From: Reyranella sp.
GTDB taxonomy: Bacteria; Pseudomonadota; Alphaproteobacteria; Reyranellales; Reyranellaceae
DNA length: 10,033 nucleotides
Assembly: GCA_016780605.1 (NCBI GenBank)
Contig: JADHLS010000120.1
Coordinates: 1 to 10,033, forward strand
Direction: 5' to 3'
In this document: positions 1 to 7,562 of the stretch, in pieces
Layout: every line of letters starts with the position of its first letter
Position numbering within the stretch: the first letter of the stretch is position 1
Notes under the pieces: generated by a model
Told to the model about the DNA's origin: nothing
Seen by the model: the letters and a program-made list of their open reading frames with translations, nothing else
The model's database searches: none
Made by a program: the position numbers and the translations under genes

Positions 1-1005
1 GGATGGAACCTGCGGGTTCACCCCAGAGGCCAACCGTTGCGAGCCGAACAGGTAGAACCCGCCGGTGCCGTCTTCCGTCTGACCGCCGGCGCTCAGCACA
101 CCGGTCTGCCGCCACAAGCCGATGCCGAACTTGCCGGGATGAGCGCTCTCCCCGAGCGTCCAATCAACTCCAACCTCGGCGATGTTGAAGAAATAGCCGT
201 TGAACTGGGGCGGGCTGATGCCGCTTTGAATGCCGCGGGCATTGTTGCCGCCGTACACGCCGAGATTGATGTAGAAGCTCTTGGTCGGCGTGAACGTCAC
301 CGTCACGCCATCGCCGGGATTGTAGTAACCGGGCAGGACGCCGAGCATCGAGGTGTTGATGAAGACGGGCGCATAGAGCAACCCGCTCAAGGAGGGAATG
401 TTCAGGTTGGGGTCGGCGTAGGAGATGGTCTTCAGCACGTTGTTGAAGTCGTATGTCGGCACCACGCGGCCAATGCGTGCCTTCAGCACATCCGGTAGCA
501 TTTGCTGCTCATACCAAGCCTGGTAAAGCTCGCTCCGGTTGTAGGGCGCCTGACCCACGGTGCCGTTGTATCCCGTCACGGTGCCGGCCTCACCGTTGGT
601 ATTCCCAGCATTCAACTGCAGGAACTGGAAACCAAAGTGGGCACCGCGCCAGTCGATCACCTTGTCAGCATCGATAGCCAGGCTGATGAAGAGAGCACTG
701 TTGTTAGTCCATCCCCCCTTCTGCACACCTCCTGCGGCGACGATGTTGGTATCGGCCAACCACAATCCGCCGAGCGTCACACCCCATTCGTCGCGAAGTC
801 CCAGTGTACGACCCAGCCAGCCTGTGCCTGTCGAGAAGGTGGTCGCTGCCGGATTGCCGCTGATCGCGTATGATGGTCGCGGGGCCGGGGAAGCGTCGGG
901 GCCAGTTGGTCCAGCTTGGCCAAAGGCCTGTTCCGGAACGGATGCGAGAGCCACCCAGCACATCAAGCGCAGGCCTGCTCTTCTCAGATCCGCGAATTTC
1001 GGCAA
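1..1005 (-). CDS. OprB-family carbohydrate-selective porin, C-terminus cut by window edge
   Basis: Outer-membrane beta-barrel porin of the OprB type (PF04966), which lets sugars and small solutes diffuse into the periplasm. Reading the minus strand gives one open frame to position 1 with no stop. Recognisable family blocks include LGLRDEWGVTLGGLWLADTN, DWRGAHFGFQFLQLNAGNTN, YNRSELYQAWYEQ, KARIGRVVPTYDFNNVLK and PGKFGIGLWRQTG. About 335 codons are present; the family usually has 400-470, so the end of the barrel lies outside the window. The start is not certain. The only in-frame ATG (963) would cut into a good signal peptide, so I prefer TTG at 1005, which gives a basic n-region (K, RR, R), a hydrophobic LMCWVALASV core and a cleavage-like AFGQA. 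GTG at 1014 is also possible. A stop at 1081-1083 limits the frame upstream. The gene is less GC-rich than its neighbours. The family call is strong; the substrate is unknown. Confidence 0.88.
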   Translation of the reverse strand, partial: MPKFADLRRAGLRLMCWVALASVPEQAFGQAGPTGPDASPAPRPSYAISGNPAATTFSTGTGWLGRTLGLRDEWGVTLGGLWLADTNIVAAGGVQKGGWTNNSALFISLAIDADKVIDWRGAHFGFQFLQLNAGNTNGEAGTVTGYNGTVGQAPYNRSELYQAWYEQQMLPDVLKARIGRVVPTYDFNNVLKTISYADPNLNIPSLSGLLYAPVFINTSMLGVLPGYYNPGDGVTVTFTPTKSFYINLGVYGGNNARGIQSGISPPQFNGYFFNIAEVGVDWTLGESAHPGKFGIGLWRQTGVLSAGGQTEDGTGGFYLFGSQRLASGVNPQVPS

Positions 1006-1053
1006 AATCCCCACCCCCGGCGATAAAGTCGCACGGACATCCAATGGTTGTCC

Positions 1054-1083
1054 ATAAAATTTCAGTTGATACGCAAACGTCTA
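1054..1083 (-). promoter_or_regulatory. weak candidate promoter for the porin
   Basis: On the minus strand TAGACG (1083-1078) and TTTTAT (1059-1054) are 18 bases apart. Each matches the sigma-70 consensus at four of six positions. They lie in a local AT-rich patch (16 of 40 bases GC in 1041-1080), about 50 bases before the preferred porin start. This is a pattern match only; composition alone could explain it. Confidence 0.2.
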
Positions 1084-1153
1084 GCCCATCGGTCCATAAG
1101 CTGGCGAAACCGAGCGCCACCGTCTGGACGGTGATGGCGGTTCGGCTGGTGTC

Positions 1154-1178
1154 GCAGGCTCGCAGCCTGCCAGGCCTG
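1154..1178. repeat. inverted repeat followed by a second small palindrome
   Basis: GCAGGCT (1154-1160) and AGCCTGC (1164-1170) form a perfect 7-bp stem with a 3-base loop. The palindrome CAGGCCTG (1171-1178) follows directly. The pair lies in the 189-base gap between the divergent porin and the COG4705 relic. There is no T-run, so it is not a classical terminator. It could be a protein-binding site, a remnant of a repeat element, or chance in GC-rich DNA. The rest of this gap shows nothing else that I can support. Confidence 0.4.
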
Positions 1179-1194
1179 AAGGTGTTTTCAGGCG

Positions 1195-1603
1195 ATGGCC
1201 ATTTCCCTACGACGCGCCGAGCTCCAAGGTCCCCGAGATCACCCTCCTCTTCTGGATCCTGAAGATCGCCGGCACGGCACTGTTCGCCGCCCTGTTCGCG
1301 ATCTGCGTCGCCGCGGCGCTCGTCGCTCGCGGCGGTGGCGGCGCCCTGGTGTTCGGCGCCGCCTTGCTGGCGCTTGCGCTGCTCTACAGGTTCACGAGCA
1401 CGAGCCGCGTGCTGCAGTTCTGGGCGGCGTTCATCCTCACCCGGCCACTCGGCGCCACCGTCGGCGATTTCCTCGACAAGTCGCGGGCCAGTGGCGGCTT
1501 GGCGCTCGACCGCTTCACGGCCTCGGCCGTCCTGATCGGCTCCATGGTGGCCTGCCTGCTCACCTTCGCCCAGAGGCCGGCGCGAGCGGCACATGGTGCC
1601 TGA
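1195..1603 (+). pseudogene. COG4705-type multi-pass membrane protein, decayed remnant
   Basis: From 1208 to the TGA at 1601-1603 the frame reads as pieces of the uncharacterised COG4705 membrane-protein family. It opens with the characteristic SKVPEITLLFWILKI and ends with GGGALVFGAALLALALLY, SRVLQFWAAFILTRPLGATV and a final DFLDK...GGLAL...SAVL helix. Intact members are about 250 aa with repeated helix pairs carrying TLGET/GTxxxD motifs; only about 130 aa remain here. Two in-frame losses are apparent: after KI, where TLGET-D and a helix are missing, and after CVAAALVAR, where roughly the central third of the protein is missing. No start codon lies in this frame before the conserved block. 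The ATG at 1195 is in another frame, so a small indel near 1200 probably broke the start. A shortened functional protein cannot be excluded, but a relic is more likely. The function of the family is unknown. Confidence 0.7.
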
Positions 1604-1710
1604 GGCCGGCGGCAACCGCCCAGCGACACGGCGGCAGCCAAGCGCGCCGGGCGACTCTTGACCCACTGGCCGATCCAGGCAGGCTGGCGCAAAAGAGGAA
1701 CCGCGCCCGC

Positions 1711-2982
1711 ATGATCGCCGTGACCCCCACCGCCACGAGCGCCGCGACGACGGGCGCCAAGGGCGCGAACGCCCTGCCGATCCTGATCGCCGCCTCGGTG
1801 ATGATGAGTCTCGCGATGGGCATGCGTCAGTGCCTGGGGCTGTTCCTGCCGCCGATGACGCACGCGCTCGCCATGTCGGCCTCGGACTTCACCTTCGCGA
1901 TCGCGGTCCAGAACATCGTCTGGGGGCTGGCCCAGGCGCCGCTGGGTGCGGTGGCCGATCGCTGGGGCCTGCGTCCGGTCATGGTGCTGGGGGCGATGGC
2001 CTATGTCGCCGCGATGGCGATCATGACCGCGGCCATCGGCGTCTGGATGTTCGTGGCGGCCCAGACCTTCGTCGGCATCGGCATCGCCTGCACCGGGTCG
2101 TCGCTCGCCATGACCGCGACGGCGCGCGCAGCGTCGCCCGAGCGGCGCAGCGTGGTGCTGGGCATCGTCGGCGCCTTCTCCTCGGTCGGCACGCTGGTGA
2201 TCGCGCCGGTCCTGCAGGGGCTGCTGGGCGCATGGGACTGGCGATGGGGCGCCGTGCTGTTCGTGATCCTGGCGGCGGCGATGGTGCCGGCGGCCGCGAT
2301 CACCGGCCGGGTCGACCGGCTGCCGCAGCCGAGCCTGCAGCGCGCGTCGGCCGGCGCGGCGATCGCCGAGGCGCTGCACAACCGCCGCTTCGTCGTGCTG
2401 TGCGCCACGCATTTCGTCTGCGGCCTGCAGCTCATCTTCATCAACACGCACCTGCCCAACTATCTGGCGCTGTGCGGCCAGGATCCGATGCTGGGCGCCA
2501 CGGCGCTCGCCATCATTGGCGGCATCAACATCGTGGGCTGCCTGATGGCAGGCTGGCTCGGCCAGCGCTACCTCAAGAACGTCCTGCTCGGCCTCACCTA
2601 TCTCGGCCGCTCGGCGGTGGTGATGATCTATTTCCTGTTCCCGCCGACCCCGGCCACGACCATCGTCTTCGCGGCGGCGATGGGCATGCTGTGGCTGGGC
2701 GTCATCCCGCTGGTGTCGGGCTATGTCGCGGACCTGTTCGGGACACGCAACATGGCGACGCTGCTCGGCGTCTCGTTCGTCATCCACCAGATGGGCTCGG
2801 TGGTGGGCGCCTGGGGTGGCGGCATGATCTTCGACATGTTCGGCGACTACGACCTCGCCTGGCGCTTCGGCGTATCGATGGGCATCGTGGCGGGCTTCGT
2901 GCAGATCCTGTTCGGCGGTCCTTCCGGCAAGCTGGGCGGCGCGCCTCCGGTCCCCACGGTTCCCGTCAGAAGCGGCGCGTGA
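1711..2982 (+). CDS. MFS transporter, monocarboxylate/oxalate-formate antiporter-like
   Basis: A 423-residue inner-membrane carrier of the major facilitator superfamily, of normal length for a 12-helix member. After a short polar N-terminus, helix 1 begins near residue 22. The MFS motif A between helices 2 and 3 is clear as GAVADRWGLRPVM (about residues 79-91), and a weaker repeat of the motif, GWLGQRYLKN, lies in the second half. The opening MGMRQCLGLFLPPMTHAL resembles proteobacterial carriers of the monocarboxylate/oxalate-formate type, but the substrate cannot be read from sequence. The start is the ATG at 1711, preceded by AAGAGGAA at a rather long spacing of about 10 bases. The same frame is open upstream to 1195, but that part is arginine-rich shadow of the COG4705 relic. 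The gene stands alone, 107 bases after the relic, and is convergent with the large minus-strand gene. The superfamily is sure and the subfamily tentative. Confidence 0.92.
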   Translation: MIAVTPTATSAATTGAKGANALPILIAASVMMSLAMGMRQCLGLFLPPMTHALAMSASDFTFAIAVQNIVWGLAQAPLGAVADRWGLRPVMVLGAMAYVAAMAIMTAAIGVWMFVAAQTFVGIGIACTGSSLAMTATARAASPERRSVVLGIVGAFSSVGTLVIAPVLQGLLGAWDWRWGAVLFVILAAAMVPAAAITGRVDRLPQPSLQRASAGAAIAEALHNRRFVVLCATHFVCGLQLIFINTHLPNYLALCGQDPMLGATALAIIGGINIVGCLMAGWLGQRYLKNVLLGLTYLGRSAVVMIYFLFPPTPATTIVFAAAMGMLWLGVIPLVSGYVADLFGTRNMATLLGVSFVIHQMGSVVGAWGGGMIFDMFGDYDLAWRFGVSMGIVAGFVQILFGGPSGKLGGAPPVPTVPVRSGA

Positions 2983-3011
2983 TGCTGGTGAAGACCCGGC
3001 CGAGCCCATGA

Positions 3012-3028
3012 GCGAGCCGGAGGCTCGC
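3012..3028. terminator. hairpin between convergent genes, possible bidirectional terminator
   Basis: GCGAGCC (3012-3018) and GGCTCGC (3022-3028) make a perfect 7-bp GC-rich stem with loop GGA. It lies in the 85-base gap between the convergent stops of the MFS gene and the 1099-aa gene. There is no T-tract on either side, so intrinsic termination is only plausible. Its position is the main argument. Confidence 0.4.
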
Positions 3029-3067
3029 GGTCCGGAAGAAACATGAGTCATGAGCGGGTGCGTCGGC

Positions 3068-6000
3068 TCAGTGCAGCCAGAGATGCAGGACCATGTCGTT
3101 GTAGTCGAAATCGGCGCCGTTCTTGGCGCTGAGATCCTCGAAGCCGAAGGTGTTCGCCCCGAAGTTGCGGATGTGCTCGTGGCCGTCGGCGTTCGCGGTG
3201 CTGGTCGGCGACTGGTTGACGATGAAGATGTCGCCCTGCTGGTTGACCAGCACGGGGGCGTAGTAGCCGTCGGCGCCCTTGACCGTCCAGGTCGCGGAGG
3301 ACGTGCCGGTGGAATGGCCCTGGGTCGCATTGAATTCCCAGGCGTTCTGGACGGCGGCGCGGAAGGCATCGGTGTTGCCGTAGTCGATGCCGCCGACGCG
3401 CCACTTGCCGGGATCGGTCGGGTTCACGTCGAGCCGCACGAAATGCAACGTGTTGATGTTGTCGGCGCTCCACGCCAGGTCGACGCCGACCTGATCGCCC
3501 TGCTTCAGGTAGACCCAGGGATGATCGGTCGTACGCTGGACGTTGGCCAGGACGGCCGACTGGTCGAGCGCGTTGTTGACCTGGGCGGTGAGGTTGATCG
3601 TCCCGAACTGGTCGCTGACATTGACTGAGAGCGTGCTGCCGCTGCCGCTGACATTGACCGTCGGGTGGGCGTCGACCGAGCCGTCGCCGGCGACGACGGC
3701 GAAGTGGAGCTGTTGCCCGACCGGCAGGTAGATCTCCTGCTTGCCGCTGAAGAAGACGGTGCCGCCGCCATCGCTGGCGACCGAGCCGATGCGCCCGAGA
3801 GCCGCGTCGTCGAGCGAGGTCGTGACGGTGTGGCCGTCGCGCGCCAGCATGTGGCCCTGGTCGTCGGTGGCGTAGACGACCAGCGTGCCGTTGGGCAGGC
3901 TCGAGCTGACCGCCGATAGGTCGATCCAGTTGCCCTTGGTCGCCGAGCCGTTGCCGGCGAGCTGCAGCGAATGGCCGTCGGCGGTGGGCGCGAGCGGCAG
4001 CTTGTCGAGATGGACAGTGAAGGTGGTCGGTATCGTCGCGTAACCCACCGGCCGATCGAGCGACCAGCTGCCCGGCTTGAACTGCTCCATGTAGGCGGTG
4101 TAGGTGCCGTCCCAGAACTGCGTGGTGTCCACGGTCGCCCACCGGCCATAGATGTCGGACTGCGCCACCACGGGCATCAGGTTCCACGTCGGATGATCGA
4201 CGCTCGCAATCAGGATCTTGGCGATGTTGAAGCCGCCGATGTTGTTGTGGCCCGTACCATCGGAGCTGAAGGCGAGGTCGGCCTGCTGCAGCGACGGCAG
4301 CTGGAGGAAGACGCCGTCGTCGTGGTCGCCGACCAGCGCCTGGGAGAGCTTCTGCAGCGGCGCCGTCGGCGCCGGCAGCGTCGGCGGTCCCGCCTGGGGA
4401 TCGGCCTGCAGCCAGTAGTCGGGCGCGTAGGTGATCGAGCCGCCCGACGACAGGCTGACCTGGGCAATGAACGCCGAGCCCGAGACCACGTTGGACACCG
4501 AGCCACCGTCGCTGACGATGTTGGTGAAGTCGGACGAGAAGGCGGTTTGCTGGGTGTAGAAGTTGTACGTCTTGGCGAGCGCGCCCGCGCCGACCACGAT
4601 CTGGTACCAGCCGTTCGAGCCGTCGCCCGTGACCGGCACGTTGGTCAGCAGGATCTTGCCGGTGAGGCCCGAGGCGCCGAGCGGCTGGAGCCCCCAGGCG
4701 CCGCCGGTGTTGGTCACCTGGATGGTCTGGTCGTAGGCCGTCGGCAAGGCGAGCTCGACGAAGCCGTCGGCCTTGTGGGCGGGATCGGTCGGCGAATAGA
4801 AGCGGAAGGTCATCGGCGTGCCGTCGACCGGCGCCACGTTCTGGGTGGTGCCGGGGATGCCGACCATCGTGTTGACGATGAACTGGTTGGCGCCGGTGCT
4901 CGGCGCCATCGCGGCGGCCGCGGTGCCGGTGGCCGGCAGGTACATCGAGCTCAGCGTCACCGGCGTGTAGCCCGTGGGCACGTCCGTCTGACCGAACAGC
5001 GTGATCGCGATATTGGCGTCGGCCGAGCCGGTCCACAGGTTGAGGGTCGGATTGGTGGCGCCGCCCAGTGAGGCGATGAAGTCCGAGAACGACCAACCGT
5101 AGGCGTTGCTGGTCTTGAAGACCTGCTCGGCATAGGGGTCGACGCGGGCGGAGGTGACCGTGTTGGAATAGTCGAAGTTGGCGAGCGCGCCGTTGGCGGT
5201 GCCGACCGCGTCATAGGCGTAGAGGGCCGACCAGTTCCAGCTCTTGTTGAGGTCGAGGTGCGCGGCGCCGGTATTGCCCGCCACCGCATCGGGGATCGAC
5301 AGGGCCTGGCCGCCCCAGAAGCCGGCCTCGAAGCCCGAGAGCAGGAACTTGATGGGCGAGGCGTACTGGTTGTTGGCGGCGTAGAGCTGCGTGTAGGTGT
5401 TCCCGGGATCGCCGGGGTCCGGCAGGATCGTGATGTTGCCGGACTGCATGTAGATGTTCTGGGTGAGCGCGTTGCCTGTCCCGTAGCCCGGATCGCCGGA
5501 GGTCGCGGCCATCTTGATGGCCGAGCCCAGGGCCTGCACGCCGCTCGACGCCAGCAGCGCATCGTAGTTGGCGGTATTGATCGGCGTCATGGTGACGACG
5601 TGGCCGTCATAGTCGACGTCGTAGTAGACGAAGTACGGACTGACCGCGGGCGTCGTCCCGCTCGCGGCGACGCCGGGGAAGAAGTTGGCGATCTTGATGT
5701 GCTGATCGACCTGGCCGAGGGACTGGACGTAGCTGTTCCAGTCGCTCGACTGGTTCAGCGAATTGGTGTTGCTGGTGCTGTTGCCGTTGTTGCCCCCCAT
5801 GTAGGTTTCGCGCTGGTCGGACGCCGAGGAAAGCGGCGTGCTGCCGCTCGCCCAGGTGCCGTTCTGGAAGCCGCTCGGGGAAATGCCGTCCATGGCATTG
5901 GCCAGCGTCTGGCCGGTCGGCGCCCCGCCGACGTTGGGCAGGAAGCCGCGGGTCTGGCCGTTGGCCGACAGCTCGATCGGCATGCCGTACTGCACGATGT

Positions 6001-6367
6001 TGGTGAGGTCGGCGGCGTCGCCCGACTGGTTCTGCGCCGTCAGCTCGATCGTGTCGTAGCGGTAGTTGTTGGTGGCGGCGTTGATTCCGGACGCCACCTT
6101 GTTGAAGGCGAGACCGGTCGGATCGAACGCCGGCAGCGTCCCGGCGCCGGTGTGGGTCTCCTGCATCGTCACGACGATGTTGCCGCTGACCAGCGTGGAC
6201 GGCAGGGGCAGGTTGGTCAGCGACCCGCTGACCGTGCCGTTGTCGACGAGTTCGTAGGTCGTCTGGTAAGCGCCGTTGGCGAACACCGTGGCGTAGACAT
6301 AGACGCCGTTGCCGGCAACGAAGTCCCCCTGCAGGACGCTGCCGAACGCAAAGCTGACGTTACTCAT
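3068..6367 (-). CDS. giant extracellular-type protein with GH64/thaumatin-like region and C-terminal DUF4114-like domain
   Basis: A 1099-residue protein rich in G, S, T, N and D and poor in cysteine, as expected of a secreted beta-sheet protein. Residues 1-100 look like a small beta domain. Residues about 104-445 resemble the GH64 (beta-1,3-glucanase, thaumatin-like) fold: YDTIEL...NLTNIVQYGMPIEL-like text at 104-133 and PYAEQVFKTSNAYGWSFSDF at 411-430. I cannot confirm the catalytic acids. Residues 450-1000 hold several beta-rich segments of no known family. The C-terminus (about 1030-1095) fits DUF4114: GYYAPVLVN, then HIRNFGANTFGFEDL and the acidic ADFDYNDMVLHL, probably a calcium-binding loop. 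No N-terminal signal peptide is visible, so export would need a C-terminal (type I) route or another system; no transporter lies nearby. The ATG at 6367 has a weak ribosome site. The coding frame is firm and the domain labels are moderate. Confidence 0.8.
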   Translation of the reverse strand: MSNVSFAFGSVLQGDFVAGNGVYVYATVFANGAYQTTYELVDNGTVSGSLTNLPLPSTLVSGNIVVTMQETHTGAGTLPAFDPTGLAFNKVASGINAATNNYRYDTIELTAQNQSGDAADLTNIVQYGMPIELSANGQTRGFLPNVGGAPTGQTLANAMDGISPSGFQNGTWASGSTPLSSASDQRETYMGGNNGNSTSNTNSLNQSSDWNSYVQSLGQVDQHIKIANFFPGVAASGTTPAVSPYFVYYDVDYDGHVVTMTPINTANYDALLASSGVQALGSAIKMAATSGDPGYGTGNALTQNIYMQSGNITILPDPGDPGNTYTQLYAANNQYASPIKFLLSGFEAGFWGGQALSIPDAVAGNTGAAHLDLNKSWNWSALYAYDAVGTANGALANFDYSNTVTSARVDPYAEQVFKTSNAYGWSFSDFIASLGGATNPTLNLWTGSADANIAITLFGQTDVPTGYTPVTLSSMYLPATGTAAAAMAPSTGANQFIVNTMVGIPGTTQNVAPVDGTPMTFRFYSPTDPAHKADGFVELALPTAYDQTIQVTNTGGAWGLQPLGASGLTGKILLTNVPVTGDGSNGWYQIVVGAGALAKTYNFYTQQTAFSSDFTNIVSDGGSVSNVVSGSAFIAQVSLSSGGSITYAPDYWLQADPQAGPPTLPAPTAPLQKLSQALVGDHDDGVFLQLPSLQQADLAFSSDGTGHNNIGGFNIAKILIASVDHPTWNLMPVVAQSDIYGRWATVDTTQFWDGTYTAYMEQFKPGSWSLDRPVGYATIPTTFTVHLDKLPLAPTADGHSLQLAGNGSATKGNWIDLSAVSSSLPNGTLVVYATDDQGHMLARDGHTVTTSLDDAALGRIGSVASDGGGTVFFSGKQEIYLPVGQQLHFAVVAGDGSVDAHPTVNVSGSGSTLSVNVSDQFGTINLTAQVNNALDQSAVLANVQRTTDHPWVYLKQGDQVGVDLAWSADNINTLHFVRLDVNPTDPGKWRVGGIDYGNTDAFRAAVQNAWEFNATQGHSTGTSSATWTVKGADGYYAPVLVNQQGDIFIVNQSPTSTANADGHEHIRNFGANTFGFEDLSAKNGADFDYNDMVLHLWLH

Positions 6368-6545
6368 GCAACCCGACCCAAGCCAATATCTCCCCGAAGC
6401 AAGCTAGCCGAGGGGCGGCGAAAATCAAACGCACCAAGGCGAAGCAGCCGCAATCCTCGACGAGCCGCAACACAAGCGCCTTATTTCGGCACGCCTTGCG
6501 CCCTTTTCCTGGTGAGACTCGCGTGCATTGGGTGGGACGAGGCGC
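6368..6545. other. divergent intergenic region between exoprotein and response regulator
   Basis: This gap must carry the promoters for both divergent genes. I found no convincing -35/-10 pair on either strand. A TTGATT with TAGCTT 16 bases later on the minus strand is a poor match. There is a GCTAGC palindrome near 6403. A regulator-binding direct repeat of the OmpR kind was not evident by eye. Confidence 0.4.
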
Positions 6546-7283
6546 ATGGGCCTGGTGCTCGAAACGACGGCAACGCCGATTGCCCTGGTGGATGACGACG
6601 ACCTTTATCGCGACACACTGGTGGTCGAGCTCGGCGGTCGCGGCTTCAGGGTGCACGGTTTCGCCGACGGCGAAACCTGCCTGGCCGCGCTCGAGCAGGG
6701 CCTTTCAACCGACCTGGTGCTGCTCGACTGGGAGCTGCCGCGGCTGCAGGGCCTGGACGTGCTGCGGCTGCTGCTGGCGCGCAACGGCAAGCGGCGCGTG
6801 ATCGTATTGAGTGGCGGCTCGCCGGTGCAGCGCGAGCTCGACGCCTTGCGCGGCGGCGCCGTCGACTTCGTCGACAAGGCGCGCGGCGTCGACGTGCTGG
6901 TGCCGCGCATGCGCCTGGTCATGTCGACGGACGTCAGCCCGCCGCCGCCGGCACCAGAACCGGCGGCAGTCGCCTGGGGCCCCCTTCTCCTGCCCGACCG
7001 CGGCCGGGCGCAGTGGCGCGGCCGCGCCATCGGGCTCACCGTCGCCGAGGCCAGGATCGCGGGCCTGCTGGCGGCGAATGCCGGCCGGCCGCTGACCTAC
7101 CGGGCGATCTACGACCAGGTGCACCAGGCGGGCTTCAGCGCCGGACGCGGCGCGCGCGGCTACGAGCTCAACGTGCGCACCATGATCAAGCGCATGCGCC
7201 GCAAGTTCGAGGCGATCGATCCCGACTTCGAGGCGATCCGCAGCGTCGCCCGCCTCGGCTATTGGTGGGACGCGTCGCCATGA
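6546..7283 (+). CDS. OmpR/ChvI-type response regulator with winged-helix output domain
   Basis: A 245-residue two-component response regulator. The receiver domain (about 10-125) has the acidic cluster VDDDD (15-19), the phospho-acceptor D61 in LVLLDWELPRLQGLD, the switch serine S89 in VIVLSGG and the conserved K111 in DFVDK. A proline-rich linker (131-140) leads to a winged-helix DNA-binding domain (about 160-242) with LTVAEARIAGLLAANAGRPL, the recognition-helix text NVRTMIKRMRRKFEAID and a closing RLGYWW. This domain resembles ChvI-like regulators. I chose the ATG at 6546 because GACGAGG lies just upstream; a TTG at 6528 in the same frame would add six residues. No histidine kinase is adjacent, so it is an orphan here. 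It is divergent from the giant exoprotein gene across about 178 bases, which makes that gene a possible target, though this is inference. All phosphorylation residues are present. Confidence 0.93.
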   Translation: MGLVLETTATPIALVDDDDLYRDTLVVELGGRGFRVHGFADGETCLAALEQGLSTDLVLLDWELPRLQGLDVLRLLLARNGKRRVIVLSGGSPVQRELDALRGGAVDFVDKARGVDVLVPRMRLVMSTDVSPPPPAPEPAAVAWGPLLLPDRGRAQWRGRAIGLTVAEARIAGLLAANAGRPLTYRAIYDQVHQAGFSAGRGARGYELNVRTMIKRMRRKFEAIDPDFEAIRSVARLGYWWDASP

Positions 7284-7288
7284 TCGCG

Positions 7289-7317
7289 TTGCCGCAATGC
7301 CAGCGCATCGCTATTTT
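7289..7317 (+). promoter_or_regulatory. candidate promoter and operator of the toxin-antitoxin pair
   Basis: TTGCCG (7289-7294) and TATTTT (7312-7317) are separated by exactly 17 bases. Each matches the sigma-70 consensus at four of six positions, and transcription would start some 20 bases before the antitoxin ATG. The inverted repeat AGCG-CAT-CGCT (7302-7312) sits in the spacer and touches the -10 box, the usual place for an autoregulatory operator. The site follows the response-regulator stop by only a few bases. It is a pattern match, not proven. Confidence 0.4.
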
Positions 7318-7343
7318 GAGGTGGCGAACGGCAGAGAGCGGAG

Positions 7344-7562
7344 ATGAGCAACGAGGCCAAGACGCTGATCGAGCAGGCGCGCGCGCTGGCGCCGGAAGAC
7401 CGCATCGCCCTGGTCGAGGATGTGCTCGACAGCCTCGATCGCGCCGATCCCGACATCGATCGCCTGTGGGCACGGGAGGCGAATGACCGGGTGGACGCTT
7501 ATCGGCGCGGCGAGCTCGCCGCCAAAGACCTGAGCGACGTTGTTGCCAAATACCGGCCGTGA
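7344..7562 (+). CDS. addiction-module antitoxin, PF09720 family
   Basis: A 72-residue acidic protein of the 'putative addiction module component' family (PF09720/TIGR02574), the antitoxin partner of RelE/ParE-like toxins. The family signature is present: an N-terminal helix, LAPEDRIALVEDVLDSLD (15-32), then the acidic bridge and W in DIDRLWAREANDRVDAYRRGE, ending in a LSDVVAKYR tail of the kind that packs on the toxin. The length is normal. The start ATG at 7344 is preceded by GAGAGCGGAG. The stop TGA overlaps the GTG of the next frame by four bases (GTGA, 7559-7562), the usual translational coupling in such pairs. Since the partner is broken, this antitoxin may have no local target. Confidence 0.88.
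   Translation: MSNEAKTLIEQARALAPEDRIALVEDVLDSLDRADPDIDRLWAREANDRVDAYRRGELAAKDLSDVVAKYRP

Noticed and set aside
37..498. 153-aa plus-strand frame at the left edge
   Set aside because: It is antisense to the well-supported OprB frame and shows no family features.
704..1666. 320-aa minus-strand frame spanning the porin start and the COG4705 relic
   Set aside because: It conflicts with the OprB reading frame and is composed of charge-rich shadow sequence.
1195..1710. N-terminal extension of the MFS transporter to ATG 1195
   Set aside because: The added 172 residues are arginine-rich, without membrane helices, and overlap the COG4705 frame; MFS homology begins just after 1711.
1384..3369. 661-aa minus-strand open frame opposite the MFS gene
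   Set aside because: Its translation is rich in R, H, A and D with no domain pattern, and it lies antisense to a clear MFS transporter; long shadow frames are expected at this GC content.
5258..6595. 445-aa plus-strand open frame opposite the giant exoprotein (also 3971-5071 and 3050-3628)
   Set aside because: The sequence is low-complexity V, G, R, D, H text that mirrors the opposite coding frame, with no ribosome site or recognisable motif.
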